Source: Pseudomonas prosekii
Lineage (GTDB): Bacteria > Pseudomonadota > Gammaproteobacteria > Pseudomonadales > Pseudomonadaceae
Length of the DNA stretch: 64,000 nucleotides
Assembly (NCBI RefSeq): GCF_900105155.1
Contig: NZ_LT629762.1
Span: 3,139,001 to 3,203,000, forward strand
Direction: 5' to 3'
Part shown: one piece after another, positions 17,411 to 27,101 of the stretch
Layout: each line of letters starts with the position of its first letter
Numbering within the stretch: the stretch's first letter is position 1
The notes under the pieces: generated by a model
Databases searched by the model: none
What the model was told of the DNA's origin: nothing
Seen by the model: the letters and a program-made list of their open reading frames with translations, nothing else
Translations under genes and position numbers: made by a program

Positions 17411-19027
17411 GTGGCCCACCCCGCCCAACGCCGCTGGTATCCACTGGTCTTCGCCATCGCCGCGCTGGTCCTGCTGCCGCTGAGCGTGCTGTTTTTCTCC
17501 TGGCAAACCATCGATCAACAAATCTGGTCCCACCTCTGGGACACGCAGATGCCGCGCCTGCTCGGCAACACCCTGACACTGGTGCTCGGCGTCGGGGTCG
17601 GCGTGACGCTGTTGGGCGTGAGCCTTGCCTGGCTGACCAGCCTCTGCGAATTCCCTGGCCGACGCTGGCTCGACTGGGCGCTGATGCTGCCATTCGCAAT
17701 ACCTGCTTACGTGCTCGCATTCGTCTTCGTCGGCCTGCTGGACTTCGCCGGCCCGGTACAAACGCTGCTGCGCGAATGGTTCGGCAGCGGCTTGCGTTTG
17801 CCGCGCGTGCGCTCCACCGGCGGCGTGATTGTGGTGCTGGTGCTGGTGTTTTATCCCTACGTTTACCTGCTGGCGCGCACCGCGTTTCTCGCGCAGGGCA
17901 AAGGCCTGATGGAAGCCGCGCGGGTCCTCGGGCAATCGCCGTGGCAGGCCTTCTGGCGTGTGGCGTTACCGATGGCGCGCCCGGCCATTGGCGCCGGCGT
18001 GGCGTTGGCGTTGATGGAAACCCTGGCGGATTTCGGCGCGGTATCCGTTTTCAACTTCGACACCTTCACCACCGCCATCTACAAAACCTGGTACGGCTTC
18101 TTCAGCCTCTCGACCGCCGCGCAATTGGCCAGCCTGTTGCTGCTGGTGGTGATGGTCGTGCTGTACGGCGAGCGCCGTGCCCGTGGCGCCAACCGCGCGA
18201 GCAACGAACGGCCACGGGTCAAGGCGCTGTATCACCTGCGCGGCTTCAAAGCCTTGGCGGCGATGAGTTGGTGCGGCTTGGTGTTTGCCTGCGCGTTCGT
18301 GATTCCGATGCTGCAACTGGTGGTGTGGTTCTGGCAGCGTGGCCGTTTCGATCTGGATGAGCGTTACGCCGGGCTGATCGTGCACACCTTGTATCTGGGC
18401 GGCATGGCGGCGCTGATCACCGTCAGCGTGGCCCTGCTGCTGGCGTTCGCCCGACGCCTGGCGCCGACCCGGGCGATCCGCTCCGGCGTCAGCGTGGCCA
18501 ATCTCGGTTATGCGTTACCCGGCTCGGTGCTGGCGGTGTCGATCATGCTTGCGTTCAGTTACCTCGACCGCGAGCTGGTGATTCCGCTGTCGAGCTGGCT
18601 CGGCGGCGCCGGCAAGCCGTTGCTGCTCGGCAGTCTGGCAGCGCTGATCCTGGCTTATCTGGTGCGTTTCATCGCCGTCGCTTACGGACCACTGGAAAGC
18701 AGCCTGGCGCGAATCCGTCCTTCGTTGCCTGAAGCAGCACGTAGCCTTGGCGTCAGTGGGCCACGACTGTTTTTCAAAGTGTATCTGCCGTTGTTGCTGC
18801 CCGGCACGTTGAGCGCGGCGTTGCTGGTGTTTGTCGATGTGCTCAAGGAAATGCCCGCGACCCTGCTGATGCGCCCGTTTGGCTGGGACACGCTGGCGGT
18901 GCGCATCTTCGAAATGACCAGCGAAGGCGAATGGGCGAGGGCGTCGTTGCCGGCGCTGACCCTGGTTTTGGTCGGGCTGTTACCGGTCATCGGATTGATT
19001 CGACGTTCGGCGCATCGAAACACCTAG
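17411..19027 (+). CDS. fbpB: Ferric iron ABC transporter permease (fused two-domain)
   Basis: 538 residues from a GTG (VAHPAQRRWYPLVFAI). Twelve or so membrane helices in two homologous halves. Each half has an EAA-type loop: MEAARVLGQSPWQAFWRVALP near residue 170-190 and LPEAARSLGVSGPRLFFKVYLP near 440-460, which contact the ATPase. This duplicated form is typical of SfuB/FbpB-type Fe(III) permeases. A TTG 14 codons upstream (17369) also keeps the frame but sits at the edge of the repeat element; I prefer the GTG. No ATPase gene follows; gcvT is next. Confidence 0.88.
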   Translation: MAHPAQRRWYPLVFAIAALVLLPLSVLFFSWQTIDQQIWSHLWDTQMPRLLGNTLTLVLGVGVGVTLLGVSLAWLTSLCEFPGRRWLDWALMLPFAIPAYVLAFVFVGLLDFAGPVQTLLREWFGSGLRLPRVRSTGGVIVVLVLVFYPYVYLLARTAFLAQGKGLMEAARVLGQSPWQAFWRVALPMARPAIGAGVALALMETLADFGAVSVFNFDTFTTAIYKTWYGFFSLSTAAQLASLLLLVVMVVLYGERRARGANRASNERPRVKALYHLRGFKALAAMSWCGLVFACAFVIPMLQLVVWFWQRGRFDLDERYAGLIVHTLYLGGMAALITVSVALLLAFARRLAPTRAIRSGVSVANLGYALPGSVLAVSIMLAFSYLDRELVIPLSSWLGGAGKPLLLGSLAALILAYLVRFIAVAYGPLESSLARIRPSLPEAARSLGVSGPRLFFKVYLPLLLPGTLSAALLVFVDVLKEMPATLLMRPFGWDTLAVRIFEMTSEGEWARASLPALTLVLVGLLPVIGLIRRSAHRNT

Positions 19028-19056
19028 GTGTCAGTCCTACACCTTGAGGCTACAAT
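19028..19056 (+). promoter_or_regulatory. Predicted promoter of gcvT
   Basis: GTGTCA (-35-like, 4 of 6 matches) at 19028-19033, 17-bp spacer, TACAAT (-10, 5 of 6) at 19051-19056. It would start transcription near 19063, just before the structured leader. Confidence 0.45.
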
Positions 19057-19062
19057 GCGCGG

Positions 19063-19155
19063 CATTCGGTGCGGTCCGTCCTTCAGACCCGGTAGCTGAG
19101 ATCGGCTGGAAGCCTTGTATTTCAAGGCTTTCACCGGTAAGCACCGTTCCGCACC
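19063..19155 (+). promoter_or_regulatory. Structured 5' leader of gcvT
   Basis: GGTGCGG at 19068-19074 can pair with CCGCACC at 19149-19155. The overlapping CGGTGC (19067-19072) can instead pair with GCACCG at 19141-19146. Between them is a perfect hairpin AAGCCTTG-tattt-CAAGGCTT at 19110-19130. The ribosome-binding site follows. The sequence lacks the conserved core of glycine riboswitches. Confidence 0.45.
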
Positions 19156-19181
19156 TTCGCCACGCCCGGAAGGAGAAACCC

Positions 19182-20264
19182 ATGGGACAGCGTACGCCTC
19201 TGTATGACCTTCATCTCGCCCTCGGCGCGAAGATGGTCGATTTTGGCGGTTGGGATATGCCACTGCATTACGGCTCGCAGGTCGAGGAACACCATGAGGT
19301 GCGCCGCGATTGCGGGGTGTTTGATGTGTCCCACATGACCGTAATCGATGTTGACGGCCCCCAGGCCAAGGAATGGCTCCAGCATTTGCTGGCCAATGAC
19401 GTCGAACGCCTGCACAGCCCCGGCCGTGCCTTGTACAGCACCATGCTCAACGAGCGCGGCGGCATCGTCGATGACATGCTGGTTTACCGCCTCGACGAAG
19501 GTTATCGGCTGGTGGTCAACGCCTCGACGCGTAACCAGGACCTGGCCTGGATGCAGGCGCACCTTGGCGATTTCAAAGTAGCGCTCAAGGAGCGTTCCGA
19601 GCTGGCGATGCTGGCTATCCAAGGTCCGCAGGCGCGGCACAAGATCGCCGAACTGGTGACCCAGTCGCGCGGCAACCTCATTCAATTGCTCAAGCCGTTC
19701 GAAGGGCGGTCCGATGGCGACTGGTTCATTGCGCGCACCGGTTATACCGGTGAAGACGGCTTGGAGATCGTTCTGCCAGCCGAGCAGGCGCCGGGTTTTT
19801 TCAACGATCTGGTCGGCGCCGGTATCTCGCCAATCGGCCTCGGCGCCCGCGATACCTTGCGCGTCGAGGCCGGCATGAACCTCTACGGCCAAGACATCCA
19901 TCAAGATATTTCACCGTTGGCCTCCAACATGGCCTGGAGCATTGCCTGGGAACCGGCCAACCGCCAGTTCATCGGGCGCGAGGCTCTGGAGGCGGAAAAA
20001 GCCAACGGTGTGCAGCACAAACTGGTCGGTCTGGTGCTTGAGGAACGCGGCGTTTTGCGCGCGCATCAAGTGGTACGGATCGCCAATGTTGGCGAAGGGG
20101 AGATCACCAGTGGTAGTTTCTCTCCTACGCTAAGCAAGTCGATTGCACTGGCGCGCGTGCCGATGGCGACTGCCGACCGCGCAGAAGTGGAAATCCGTGG
20201 CAAGTGGTACCCGGTCCGAGTGGTCAAACCGACCTTCGTACGCCATGGCAAAACCTTGATTTAA
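19182..20264 (+). CDS. gcvT: Aminomethyltransferase (glycine cleavage T protein)
   Basis: 360 residues from MGQRTPLYDLHLALGAKMVD, with AAGGAG 7 nt upstream; the longer frame upstream runs through the leader and is not coding. T protein moves the aminomethyl group from lipoyl-H protein to tetrahydrofolate, releasing ammonia and giving 5,10-methylene-THF. Family marks: FGGWDMPLHYGSQVEEH, GVFDVSHM, the conserved Asp region NDVERL, and a C-terminal barrel ending VKPTFVRHGK. First gene of gcvT-gcvH-gcvP. Confidence 0.96.
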   Translation: MGQRTPLYDLHLALGAKMVDFGGWDMPLHYGSQVEEHHEVRRDCGVFDVSHMTVIDVDGPQAKEWLQHLLANDVERLHSPGRALYSTMLNERGGIVDDMLVYRLDEGYRLVVNASTRNQDLAWMQAHLGDFKVALKERSELAMLAIQGPQARHKIAELVTQSRGNLIQLLKPFEGRSDGDWFIARTGYTGEDGLEIVLPAEQAPGFFNDLVGAGISPIGLGARDTLRVEAGMNLYGQDIHQDISPLASNMAWSIAWEPANRQFIGREALEAEKANGVQHKLVGLVLEERGVLRAHQVVRIANVGEGEITSGSFSPTLSKSIALARVPMATADRAEVEIRGKWYPVRVVKPTFVRHGKTLI

Positions 20265-20316
20265 AACTTTTCTGGCGGGCATCGACCGCTGACATTCTTT
20301 TTTGAGGACACAGAAC

Positions 20317-20700
20317 ATGAGCGATATCCCTGCCGACCTGCGTTTTGCCGAAAGTCACGAATGGGCGCGTCTGGAAGCCGATGGCACCGTTACCGTCGGC
20401 ATCAGCGATCACGCTCAGGAAGCCTTGGGCGACGTGGTGTTCGTTGAGCTGACCGAAGTCGGCAAAGTGTTTGCTGCTGGCGATCAATCGGGTGTGGTGG
20501 AATCGGTTAAAGCCGCCTCCGACATCTATTCGCCGATTGCCGGTGAAGTGATTGCGATCAATGAAGATTTGAGCGGCTCGCCCGAAGCGCTCAACACCGA
20601 CCCGTACGGCGCGTGGATCTTCAAGCTCAAGCCAAGCAATGCGGCTGATCTGGACAAGTTGCTGGATGCTGCGGCGTACAAGGCTGCCATCGGCGAGTAA
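20317..20700 (+). CDS. gcvH: Glycine cleavage H protein
   Basis: 127 residues, usual size. Carries the lipoyl group on Lys65 in [12 protein letters not shown], shuttling the aminomethyl intermediate between the P, T and L proteins. The N-terminal [11 protein letters not shown] is family-typical. GAGGA lies upstream of the start. A strong terminator follows, so gcvP is probably expressed by read-through or from its own promoter. Confidence 0.97.
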   Translation: MSDIPADLRFAESHEWARLEADGTVTVGISDHAQEALGDVVFVELTEVGKVFAAGDQSGVVESVKAASDIYSPIAGEVIAINEDLSGSPEALNTDPYGAWIFKLKPSNAADLDKLLDAAAYKAAIGE

Positions 20701-20716
20701 GTCACAGGCGTTACCC

Positions 20717-20745
20717 CAAAGCCCCGACCTGTCGGGGCTTTTTAT
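20717..20745 (+). terminator. Intrinsic terminator after gcvH
   Basis: Hairpin AAGCCCCGAC-ctg-TCGGGGCTT followed directly by TTTATT, 17 bp after the gcvH stop and 120 bp before gcvP. Confidence 0.85.
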
Positions 20746-20864
20746 TGCCCGCAGTAAATCCCTGCAGGCGCGGTGATGCCCCCAAATTCGCGGTCGGCAG
20801 CGGCTGCTATGCTGGTTTGACCGTGTTGCATCGACGTTGAGCGCCAGTCAAGAGAGAGCCCGTC

Positions 20865-23738
20865 ATGTCCCCATTGCCGTCCCTGAGCCAGTTACGCGAC
20901 CCCAATGCCTTCCTGCGCCGCCATTTGGGGCCAGACGCCGCCGAGCAGCAGGCGATGCTCGACAGCCTCGGTCTGGGCAGCCGCAGCGAGCTGATCGAAC
21001 AGACCGTGCCGCCGGGCATTCGCCTCAACCGAGAACTGGATCTGCCGCCGGCTCTCGACGAACAAGCCGCGCTCGCCAAGTTGCGCGGTTATGCCGAGCA
21101 GAACCAGGTCTGGACCAGCCTGATCGGCATGGGCTACCACGGCACGCTGACGCCGACGGTGATCTTGCGCAACGTCCTGGAAAATCCCGGTTGGTACACC
21201 GCTTACACGCCGTATCAACCGGAGATTGCCCAGGGCCGGCTCGAAGCGCTGCTGAATTTCCAGCAACTGACCATCGACCTCACGGGCCTCGAACTGGCCA
21301 ATGCCTCGCTGCTCGATGAAGCCACCGCCGCCGCTGAAGCCATGGCCCTGGCCAAACGAGTCGCCAAGTCCAAGAGCAATCTATTCTTCGTCGACGAGAA
21401 CTGCCATCCGCAGACCATTTCGGTGATTCAAACCCGCGCCGAGGGCTTTGGTTTCGAACTGATCATCGACGCTGTGGATAACTTGCAGCAGCATCAAGTG
21501 TTCGGCGCACTTTTGCAGTACCCGGACACCCACGGCGAGATCCGCGATCTGCGGCCGCTGATCGATCATCTGCATTCCCAGCAGGCATTGGCCTGCGTCG
21601 CGGCGGATCTGCTCAGCCTGTTATTGCTGACGCCGCCGGGCGAATTGGGCGCGGACGTGGTGTTCGGTTCGTCGCAGCGTTTTGGTGTGCCGATGGGTTA
21701 CGGCGGCCCGCACGCGGCGTTCTTCGCCAGTCGTGATGAATACAAACGGGCGATTCCGGGGCGGATCATCGGTGTTTCGAAAGATGCCCGTGGCAACGTT
21801 GCCCTGCGCATGGCGCTGCAGACCCGCGAGCAACATATTCGCCGCGAGAAGGCCAACTCGAACATCTGCACCGCGCAGGTTCTGCTGGCAAATATCGCCA
21901 GTTTTTACGCGGTGTATCACGGCCCGGAAGGGCTGAAACGGATTGCCCAGCGCGTGCATCGGCTGACCTGCATTCTCGCCGCTGGCCTGGAGCGCAACGG
22001 CATTGTCCGGGTCAACCAGCAGTTCTTCGACACGCTGACGCTTGAGGTCGGCGGCGCGCAAACCGCGATCATCGAAAGTGCCAAAGCAGCGCAAATCAAT
22101 CTGCGCATTCTCGGGCGCGGGCGCTTGGGCCTGAGCCTTGATGAAACCTGCGATGAAACAACGGTGGCCAGGCTGCTGGATATTTTCCTCGGCGCCGATC
22201 ATGGCTTGAACGTCGAACAACTGGACGCGCAAACCCTCGTCTCCGGCATTCCCGACGGCTTGTTGCGCAGCACGCCCTATCTGCGCCATCCGGTGTTCAG
22301 CGCCCATCACAGCGAAACCGAGATGCTGCGTTACCTCAAGCAATTGGAGAACAAAGACCTGGCGCTGAACCAGTCGATGATCCCGCTCGGTTCCTGCACC
22401 ATGAAACTCAACGCCACCAGCGAAATGATCCCGATCACCTGGGCGCAGTTCGCCAATTTGCACCCGTTTGTGCCGAGGGAACAGGCGGTCGGTTACACCT
22501 TGATGATTGAAGAACTGGAGCGCTGGCTCTGCGCGATCACCGGGTTTGATGCGATCTGCATGCAGCCCAACTCTGGCGCCCAAGGGGAGTACGCCGGGCT
22601 GTTGGCGATCCGCAAATACCACGAGAGCCGCGACGAAGGTGCGCGGGATATTTGCCTGATTCCATCCTCGGCCCACGGCACCAACCCGGCCTCGGCGCAA
22701 ATGGCCGGGATGCGCGTGGTGATCGTCGAGTGTGACGAGGCGGGCAACGTCGAATTGGCTGACCTGAAGGACAAAGCCGCGACGGCCGGGAGCAAACTCG
22801 CCTGCCTGATGGCGACTTATCCCTCGACCCACGGCGTTTACGAAGAAGGCATCAGCGAGATCTGCGAAGTTATCCACAGCCACGGCGGCCAGGTGTACAT
22901 GGATGGCGCCAACCTCAATGCGCAGGTCGGCTTGACCCGGCCGGCGGATATCGGCGCCGACGTATCGCACATGAACCTGCACAAAACCTTCTGCATTCCC
23001 CACGGTGGCGGCGGTCCGGGCATGGGCCCGATTGGCGTGCGCGCACATTTGGCAGCGTTTGTGGCCAATCATCCGGTGGTGCCGCTCGACGGCCCGCAGC
23101 CGCAGAACGGCGCGGTCAGCGCCGCGCCGTGGGGCAGCGCGAGCATTCTGCCGATCAGTTGGATGTACATCGCGATGATGGGCCCGCAGTTGGCCGATGC
23201 CAGCGAAGTGGCGATCCTCGCCGCAAATTACCTCGCGCAGCATCTGTCCGGGGCCTTTCCGGTGCTCTACACCGGGCGCAACGGGCGGGTCGCGCATGAG
23301 TGCATTCTGGATTTGCGACCACTCAAGGCACAGACCGGGATCAGCGAAGAAGACGTCGCCAAGCGCCTGATGGATTACGGTTTTCACGCGCCGACCATGT
23401 CGTTCCCGGTGCCCGGCACGTTGATGGTCGAGCCGACCGAGAGCGAATCGAAAGCCGAGCTGGACCGTTTTATCGGCGCCATGCTGAGCATTCGCGCAGA
23501 AATCACCGAAGTGCAAAACGGCAATTGGCACGCCGAAGACAATCCGCTGAAACGCGCGCCGCATACCCTCGCCGACATCACCGGGGTGTGGGAGCGGGCG
23601 TACAGCATCGAGCAAGCGGTGACCCCGGATGCGCATACCAAAGCGCACAAATACTGGCCGGCGGTGAACCGCGTCGATAACGTCTACGGCGACCGCAACC
23701 TGTTTTGCGCGTGCGTCCCGGTAGACGATTACCGCTGA
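20865..23738 (+). CDS. gcvP: Glycine dehydrogenase (decarboxylating), P protein
   Basis: 957 residues: N- and C-terminal aminotransferase-like halves fused in one chain, as usual in proteobacteria. PLP is bound by Lys707 in [17 protein letters not shown]-terminal [15 protein letters not shown] and [13 protein letters not shown] are also typical. It decarboxylates glycine and loads the aminomethyl group on lipoyl-H protein. GAGAGAG precedes the start. The lipoamide dehydrogenase (L protein) is shared with other complexes and not encoded here. Confidence 0.97.
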   Translation: MSPLPSLSQLRDPNAFLRRHLGPDAAEQQAMLDSLGLGSRSELIEQTVPPGIRLNRELDLPPALDEQAALAKLRGYAEQNQVWTSLIGMGYHGTLTPTVILRNVLENPGWYTAYTPYQPEIAQGRLEALLNFQQLTIDLTGLELANASLLDEATAAAEAMALAKRVAKSKSNLFFVDENCHPQTISVIQTRAEGFGFELIIDAVDNLQQHQVFGALLQYPDTHGEIRDLRPLIDHLHSQQALACVAADLLSLLLLTPPGELGADVVFGSSQRFGVPMGYGGPHAAFFASRDEYKRAIPGRIIGVSKDARGNVALRMALQTREQHIRREKANSNICTAQVLLANIASFYAVYHGPEGLKRIAQRVHRLTCILAAGLERNGIVRVNQQFFDTLTLEVGGAQTAIIESAKAAQINLRILGRGRLGLSLDETCDETTVARLLDIFLGADHGLNVEQLDAQTLVSGIPDGLLRSTPYLRHPVFSAHHSETEMLRYLKQLENKDLALNQSMIPLGSCTMKLNATSEMIPITWAQFANLHPFVPREQAVGYTLMIEELERWLCAITGFDAICMQPNSGAQGEYAGLLAIRKYHESRDEGARDICLIPSSAHGTNPASAQMAGMRVVIVECDEAGNVELADLKDKAATAGSKLACLMATYPSTHGVYEEGISEICEVIHSHGGQVYMDGANLNAQVGLTRPADIGADVSHMNLHKTFCIPHGGGGPGMGPIGVRAHLAAFVANHPVVPLDGPQPQNGAVSAAPWGSASILPISWMYIAMMGPQLADASEVAILAANYLAQHLSGAFPVLYTGRNGRVAHECILDLRPLKAQTGISEEDVAKRLMDYGFHAPTMSFPVPGTLMVEPTESESKAELDRFIGAMLSIRAEITEVQNGNWHAEDNPLKRAPHTLADITGVWERAYSIEQAVTPDAHTKAHKYWPAVNRVDNVYGDRNLFCACVPVDDYR

Positions 23739-23750
23739 AGACCTAGCCCT

Positions 23751-23842
23751 TGTAGGAGCGAGGCTTGCCCGCGAAAGCGGTTGATCAGGCTGAATCATGG
23801 GGGAATGATCCGCCGCCTTCGCGGGCAAGCCTCGCTCCTACA
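23751..23842. repeat. REP doublet (REPIN)
   Basis: TGTAGGAGCGAGGCTTGCCC at the left and its inverted copy ending GCCTCGCTCCTACA at the right, spaced about 44 bp. Lies between the convergent gcvP and beta-barrel protein genes. Confidence 0.95.
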
Positions 23843-23867
23843 GGGACGTTGCAGGTTGGGCCGAAAA

Positions 23868-24536
23868 TCAGAACGCCATGCGCGCTTCGACGTAGAGGTT
23901 CTGCTCGCGCAACTTGCCTTTGAGTTGTTCGTCCCGAGCGTTGATGCGATTGGCGAAGGTGTTGTAACCGGTCTCGATATCGCCCATGTCAACGTAGCGA
24001 TAACCGCTGCCGAGGGTGATTTGCCGGGTGACTTTCAAGTCCACGCCAACGCCCAGCGCATAGGCAAAATTGTTCTGGCTGTTGTTGGCGAACTGTCGCG
24101 AGGGGTTGGACTGATAACCCTGCGAACTGATGTGCGCGACGCCAACCCCCGCCATCGCGTACACCGACAGGTACTGGTTGAGCGGGAAATCCTTGTAGGC
24201 ATTGAGCATCAGGCGACTGGACGAAACTTGCATGTTGTTGACGTTGGCATCGAACGGCGCCCAGTGACTCTTGAACTGCGAATCCTGCTTGATCGAATAT
24301 TCGCCTTCCAGACGCCAGTCACCCTTGAACCCGTAGCCGATGGCCAACGAGCCGCCGACATCTTTCTGGCTATCCGGGCTCACCACACGATGGCTGACCC
24401 TGGGACTGGTGAGCAGCGCGCTTTCCAGGTTCTGCTCGACGCTTTGAATTTTCAACGAGCCGTAAAGGCCTTCAGCATTAGCCAGGTTGGTGAAGGCTGC
24501 GGCGAGCAGTAATACAGACAGTTTTGTTTTTTTCAT
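23868..24536 (-). CDS. Outer-membrane beta-barrel protein (OmpA/opacity-like)
   Basis: 222 residues. Signal peptide MKKTKLSVLLLAAAFTNLANA. The mature part alternates polar and hydrophobic residues as in an eight-stranded barrel (GYGFKGDWRLEGEYSIK, YLSVYAMAGVGVAH, ITLGSGYRYVDMG) and ends in the outer-membrane insertion signal LYVEARMAF with C-terminal Phe. No peptidoglycan-binding domain is present. Function is not predictable; small barrels of this type are often stress or adhesion related. Single gene. Confidence 0.82.
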   Translation of the reverse strand: MKKTKLSVLLLAAAFTNLANAEGLYGSLKIQSVEQNLESALLTSPRVSHRVVSPDSQKDVGGSLAIGYGFKGDWRLEGEYSIKQDSQFKSHWAPFDANVNNMQVSSSRLMLNAYKDFPLNQYLSVYAMAGVGVAHISSQGYQSNPSRQFANNSQNNFAYALGVGVDLKVTRQITLGSGYRYVDMGDIETGYNTFANRINARDEQLKGKLREQNLYVEARMAF

Positions 24537-24700
24537 GGTGATCGATTCGCTTGTGTGGTTATTCGAATCGACAAAGTCTGGGTTGGCGCACCTGAGGCTA
24601 ATATCGGACTTATCCGGCGTTGGCCGATGAATTCTCGTCGGGCCACCGCGGATTTGGCATTTGTCGCTGTAGGAAAACAGCCGTGCAGTTTGTTTGAGGC

Positions 24701-24728
24701 AAAAAAATGCCGCTCATGGGAGCGGCAT
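24701..24728 (-). terminator. Intrinsic terminator of the DUF2388 gene
   Basis: Minus strand: ATGCCGCTC-ccat-GAGCGGCAT followed by TTTTTT. Lies 20 bp after the stop of the DUF2388 gene. Confidence 0.85.
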
Positions 24729-24747
24729 CTTTGTTCAACGGTACGGC

Positions 24748-25065
24748 TTATTCAGAGGCAACGGCATTCTTCGCCAGAATCGCGTTCGCCAGCTCCATGT
24801 CCGTAGCCTGCAGGCCTGGGTTGTCTGCGCGAACTTTCTGCATCGCCGCTTCCAGGTACGGGCCACGGATGCCGCCGTCACTGGCGACGAAACTGCCGGC
24901 ATCGTCCTGAGCCGCAACAATCAGCTTGTGATCCTTGAACGTCAGGTAAGTCGAACCGGTGGTTGCACCGGAAGACAGCACGTTACGCCAAAAGCTGTCG
25001 GCCATGGCTGAACCAACAGGAAGGGACAGCAAGGCAAGGGTAGCGACAGCAAGTTTGAGACGCAT
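24748..25065 (-). CDS. DUF2388 small exported protein
   Basis: 105 residues with signal peptide (MRLKLAVATLALLSLPVGSAMA). The mature part begins DSFWRNVLSSGATTGSTYLTF, the opening of DUF2388, a Pseudomonas-rich family often present in several copies per genome and sometimes wrongly named as a resolvase subunit. GGAG lies at a good distance before the start and a terminator follows. Likely periplasmic; function unknown. Confidence 0.85.
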   Translation of the reverse strand: MRLKLAVATLALLSLPVGSAMADSFWRNVLSSGATTGSTYLTFKDHKLIVAAQDDAGSFVASDGGIRGPYLEAAMQKVRADNPGLQATDMELANAILAKNAVASE

Positions 25066-25202
25066 AGGGGTGACTCCACTGGGGTTAACTACGGCGTTGG
25101 ATCGTCATATACCCAATCGAGTTCCGTGACTGCTCGGTCAGCGGATGTTGCAGGCAGGATTGGCCATTGTTGGTGACGCACTGAATTCAAGCGTCGCCCC
25201 AG

Positions 25203-26987
25203 CTACTTCTGCTCACTCTGCGGCGTCACTCGCAACACTTCCTCGATCGTCGTCAGCCCCGCTGCGACTTTTTGTGCGCCGGACAGGCGCAGGCTGCGCA
25301 TGCCTTCTTTGAAGGCCTGGCGTCGGATTGCGAGCAAGTCGGTGTCGGGGGTGATGAGGGCTTTGACGCTGTCGGTCAGTTGCATGATTTCGTAGACGCC
25401 GGCGCGGCCGCGGTAGCCGGTGTCGCGGCATTCGAGGCAGCCGATGGCGCGGTGGGCGTTGTTCGGCAGTGGCGCTTGCCACGGGCGGGTCAGGGTTTGC
25501 CAGTCTTCTTCGCCCAGCGTCAGCGGTGCTTTGCAGTGCGGGCACAAGGTTCGCACCAGACGTTGGGCCATGACGCCGAGGACCGTGGCTTTGATCAGGT
25601 AATGCGGCACGCCGAGTTCCAGCAGACGGCTGATCGCGCTCGGGGCGTCGTTGGTGTGCAGGGTCGAGAGTACGAGGTGGCCGGTGAGCGCAGCCTGGAT
25701 CGCCATTTCGGCGGTTTCGAGGTCGCGGATCTCGCCAATCATGATGATGTCCGGGTCTTGCCGCATCAGTGCGCGCACGCCGGCGGCGAAGTTCAGGTCG
25801 ATGTTGTGCTGGACCTGCATCTGGTTGAAGGCCGGCTCGACCATCTCGATCGGGTCCTCGATGGTGCAGAGGTTGACCTCCGGCGTCGCCAGTTTTTTCA
25901 GGGTGGTGTAGAGCGTGGTGGTTTTGCCCGAACCGGTCGGCCCGGTCACCAGAATGATGCCGTTGGGCTGACGCGTCATGTCCTGCCAGCGCCGCAAGTC
26001 ATCGGCGGAAAAACCCAGTTGATCGAAGTCCTTGAGCAGCACTTCCGGGTCGAAGATCCGCATGACCATTTTTTCGCCGAACGCCGTCGGCAAGGTTGAT
26101 AGCCGCAGTTCGACTTCGCCGCCGTCCGGGGTTTTGGTTTTGACCCGGCCGTCCTGCGGTTTGCGTTTCTCCGCGACGTTCATCCGGCCCAGGCTTTTCA
26201 GGCGGCTGACGATGGCCATGGTCACCTGCGGCGGGAATTGATAGACGTTGTGCAACACGCCATCGATGCGAAAACGCACCGTGCCTTGCTCGCGGCGCGG
26301 CTCAATGTGGATATCGCTGGCGCGCTGCTGGAACGCGTACTGGAACAGCCAATCGACGATATTGACGATGTGTGCGTCGTTGGCGTCCGGCTCCTGATCG
26401 CTGGCGCCGAGGTTGAGCAGCTGTTCGAAGTTGCCGAGGGTATTGGTCTGCTGATCGGCGTTGGTCGCGCCGGTGACCGATTTGGCCAGGCGAAAAAACT
26501 CGACGCTGAAGCGCTGGATGTCTGCCGGGTTGGCCACTACGCGTTTGATCGGCAGCTTCAAAACGTGGGTCAGGTCGGCTTCCCACGCGGTGACGTAGGG
26601 CTGGGCGCTGGCCACGGTGACCGCGTCGCGGTCGATGGAAACGGCGAGAATCTTGTGCCGTTGGGCGAAGGCGTAGGACATCAGCGGCGTGATCGCCGCG
26701 ACGTTGATCTTCAGTGGATCGATGCGCAAATAAGGTTGGCCGGCCTGTTGCGACAGCCACAGGGTCAGGCTTTCGAGGTCGAGGTGTTTGCCCGGCCGGC
26801 TGAGGTCGTCGAGGTGCTGGCTGGCGATAAACTCCAGCGGGTGCAATTGCACGCTGGTGGCGTTGCGTCGTCGCGCATTGAGGGCAAGTTCCGCTGAATC
26901 CTGGTTGATGAAGCCTTGGGCGACCAGTTCTCGCAGCAAATCATTGAGATCCAGCCAACGGTCCTGAGTGGCAAGTTGAACGGACAT
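25203..26987 (-). CDS. Orphan GspE/PilB-type secretion ATPase
   Basis: 594 residues from MSVQLATQDRWLDLNDLLRE with AAGGAAAG upstream; the longer frame is not family-like. N-terminal regulatory domain, then the AAA-like motor: Asp box (SDIHIEPRREQG, about 224-235), Walker A GPTGSGKTT at 349-357, Walker B DPDIIMIGEIRD at 411-422, His box GHLVLSTLHTND at 436-447. Zinc-binding Cys482/Cys485 and Cys517/Cys520 mark the GspE/PilB group that powers pilus or pseudopilus assembly. None of the partner genes (inner-membrane platform, secretin, pseudopilins) is nearby, so its machine must be encoded elsewhere or the ATPase works alone. Confidence 0.9.
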   Translation of the reverse strand: MSVQLATQDRWLDLNDLLRELVAQGFINQDSAELALNARRRNATSVQLHPLEFIASQHLDDLSRPGKHLDLESLTLWLSQQAGQPYLRIDPLKINVAAITPLMSYAFAQRHKILAVSIDRDAVTVASAQPYVTAWEADLTHVLKLPIKRVVANPADIQRFSVEFFRLAKSVTGATNADQQTNTLGNFEQLLNLGASDQEPDANDAHIVNIVDWLFQYAFQQRASDIHIEPRREQGTVRFRIDGVLHNVYQFPPQVTMAIVSRLKSLGRMNVAEKRKPQDGRVKTKTPDGGEVELRLSTLPTAFGEKMVMRIFDPEVLLKDFDQLGFSADDLRRWQDMTRQPNGIILVTGPTGSGKTTTLYTTLKKLATPEVNLCTIEDPIEMVEPAFNQMQVQHNIDLNFAAGVRALMRQDPDIIMIGEIRDLETAEMAIQAALTGHLVLSTLHTNDAPSAISRLLELGVPHYLIKATVLGVMAQRLVRTLCPHCKAPLTLGEEDWQTLTRPWQAPLPNNAHRAIGCLECRDTGYRGRAGVYEIMQLTDSVKALITPDTDLLAIRRQAFKEGMRSLRLSGAQKVAAGLTTIEEVLRVTPQSEQK

Positions 26988-27101
26988 GCGCTTTCCTTTT
27001 GAACAATCCTGCAAACAGCGATCTAGACCGCAGTGTGCAAAGGATAGTCGCGCAGGCGCAGACCGTTGGGCCACTACCCGACGAAGGCGTTTCCAGGTCT
27101 T

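Noticed and set aside
19063..19181. Glycine riboswitch upstream of gcvT
   Set aside because: The conserved core sequences of the glycine aptamer are not found; only generic stems are present.
21621..23828. 735-codon minus-strand open frame
   Set aside because: Lies antisense to gcvP with matching codon phase; long shadow frames are usual in GC-rich genes, and the translation has the Arg/His/Gly/Ala bias of antisense frames and no domain.
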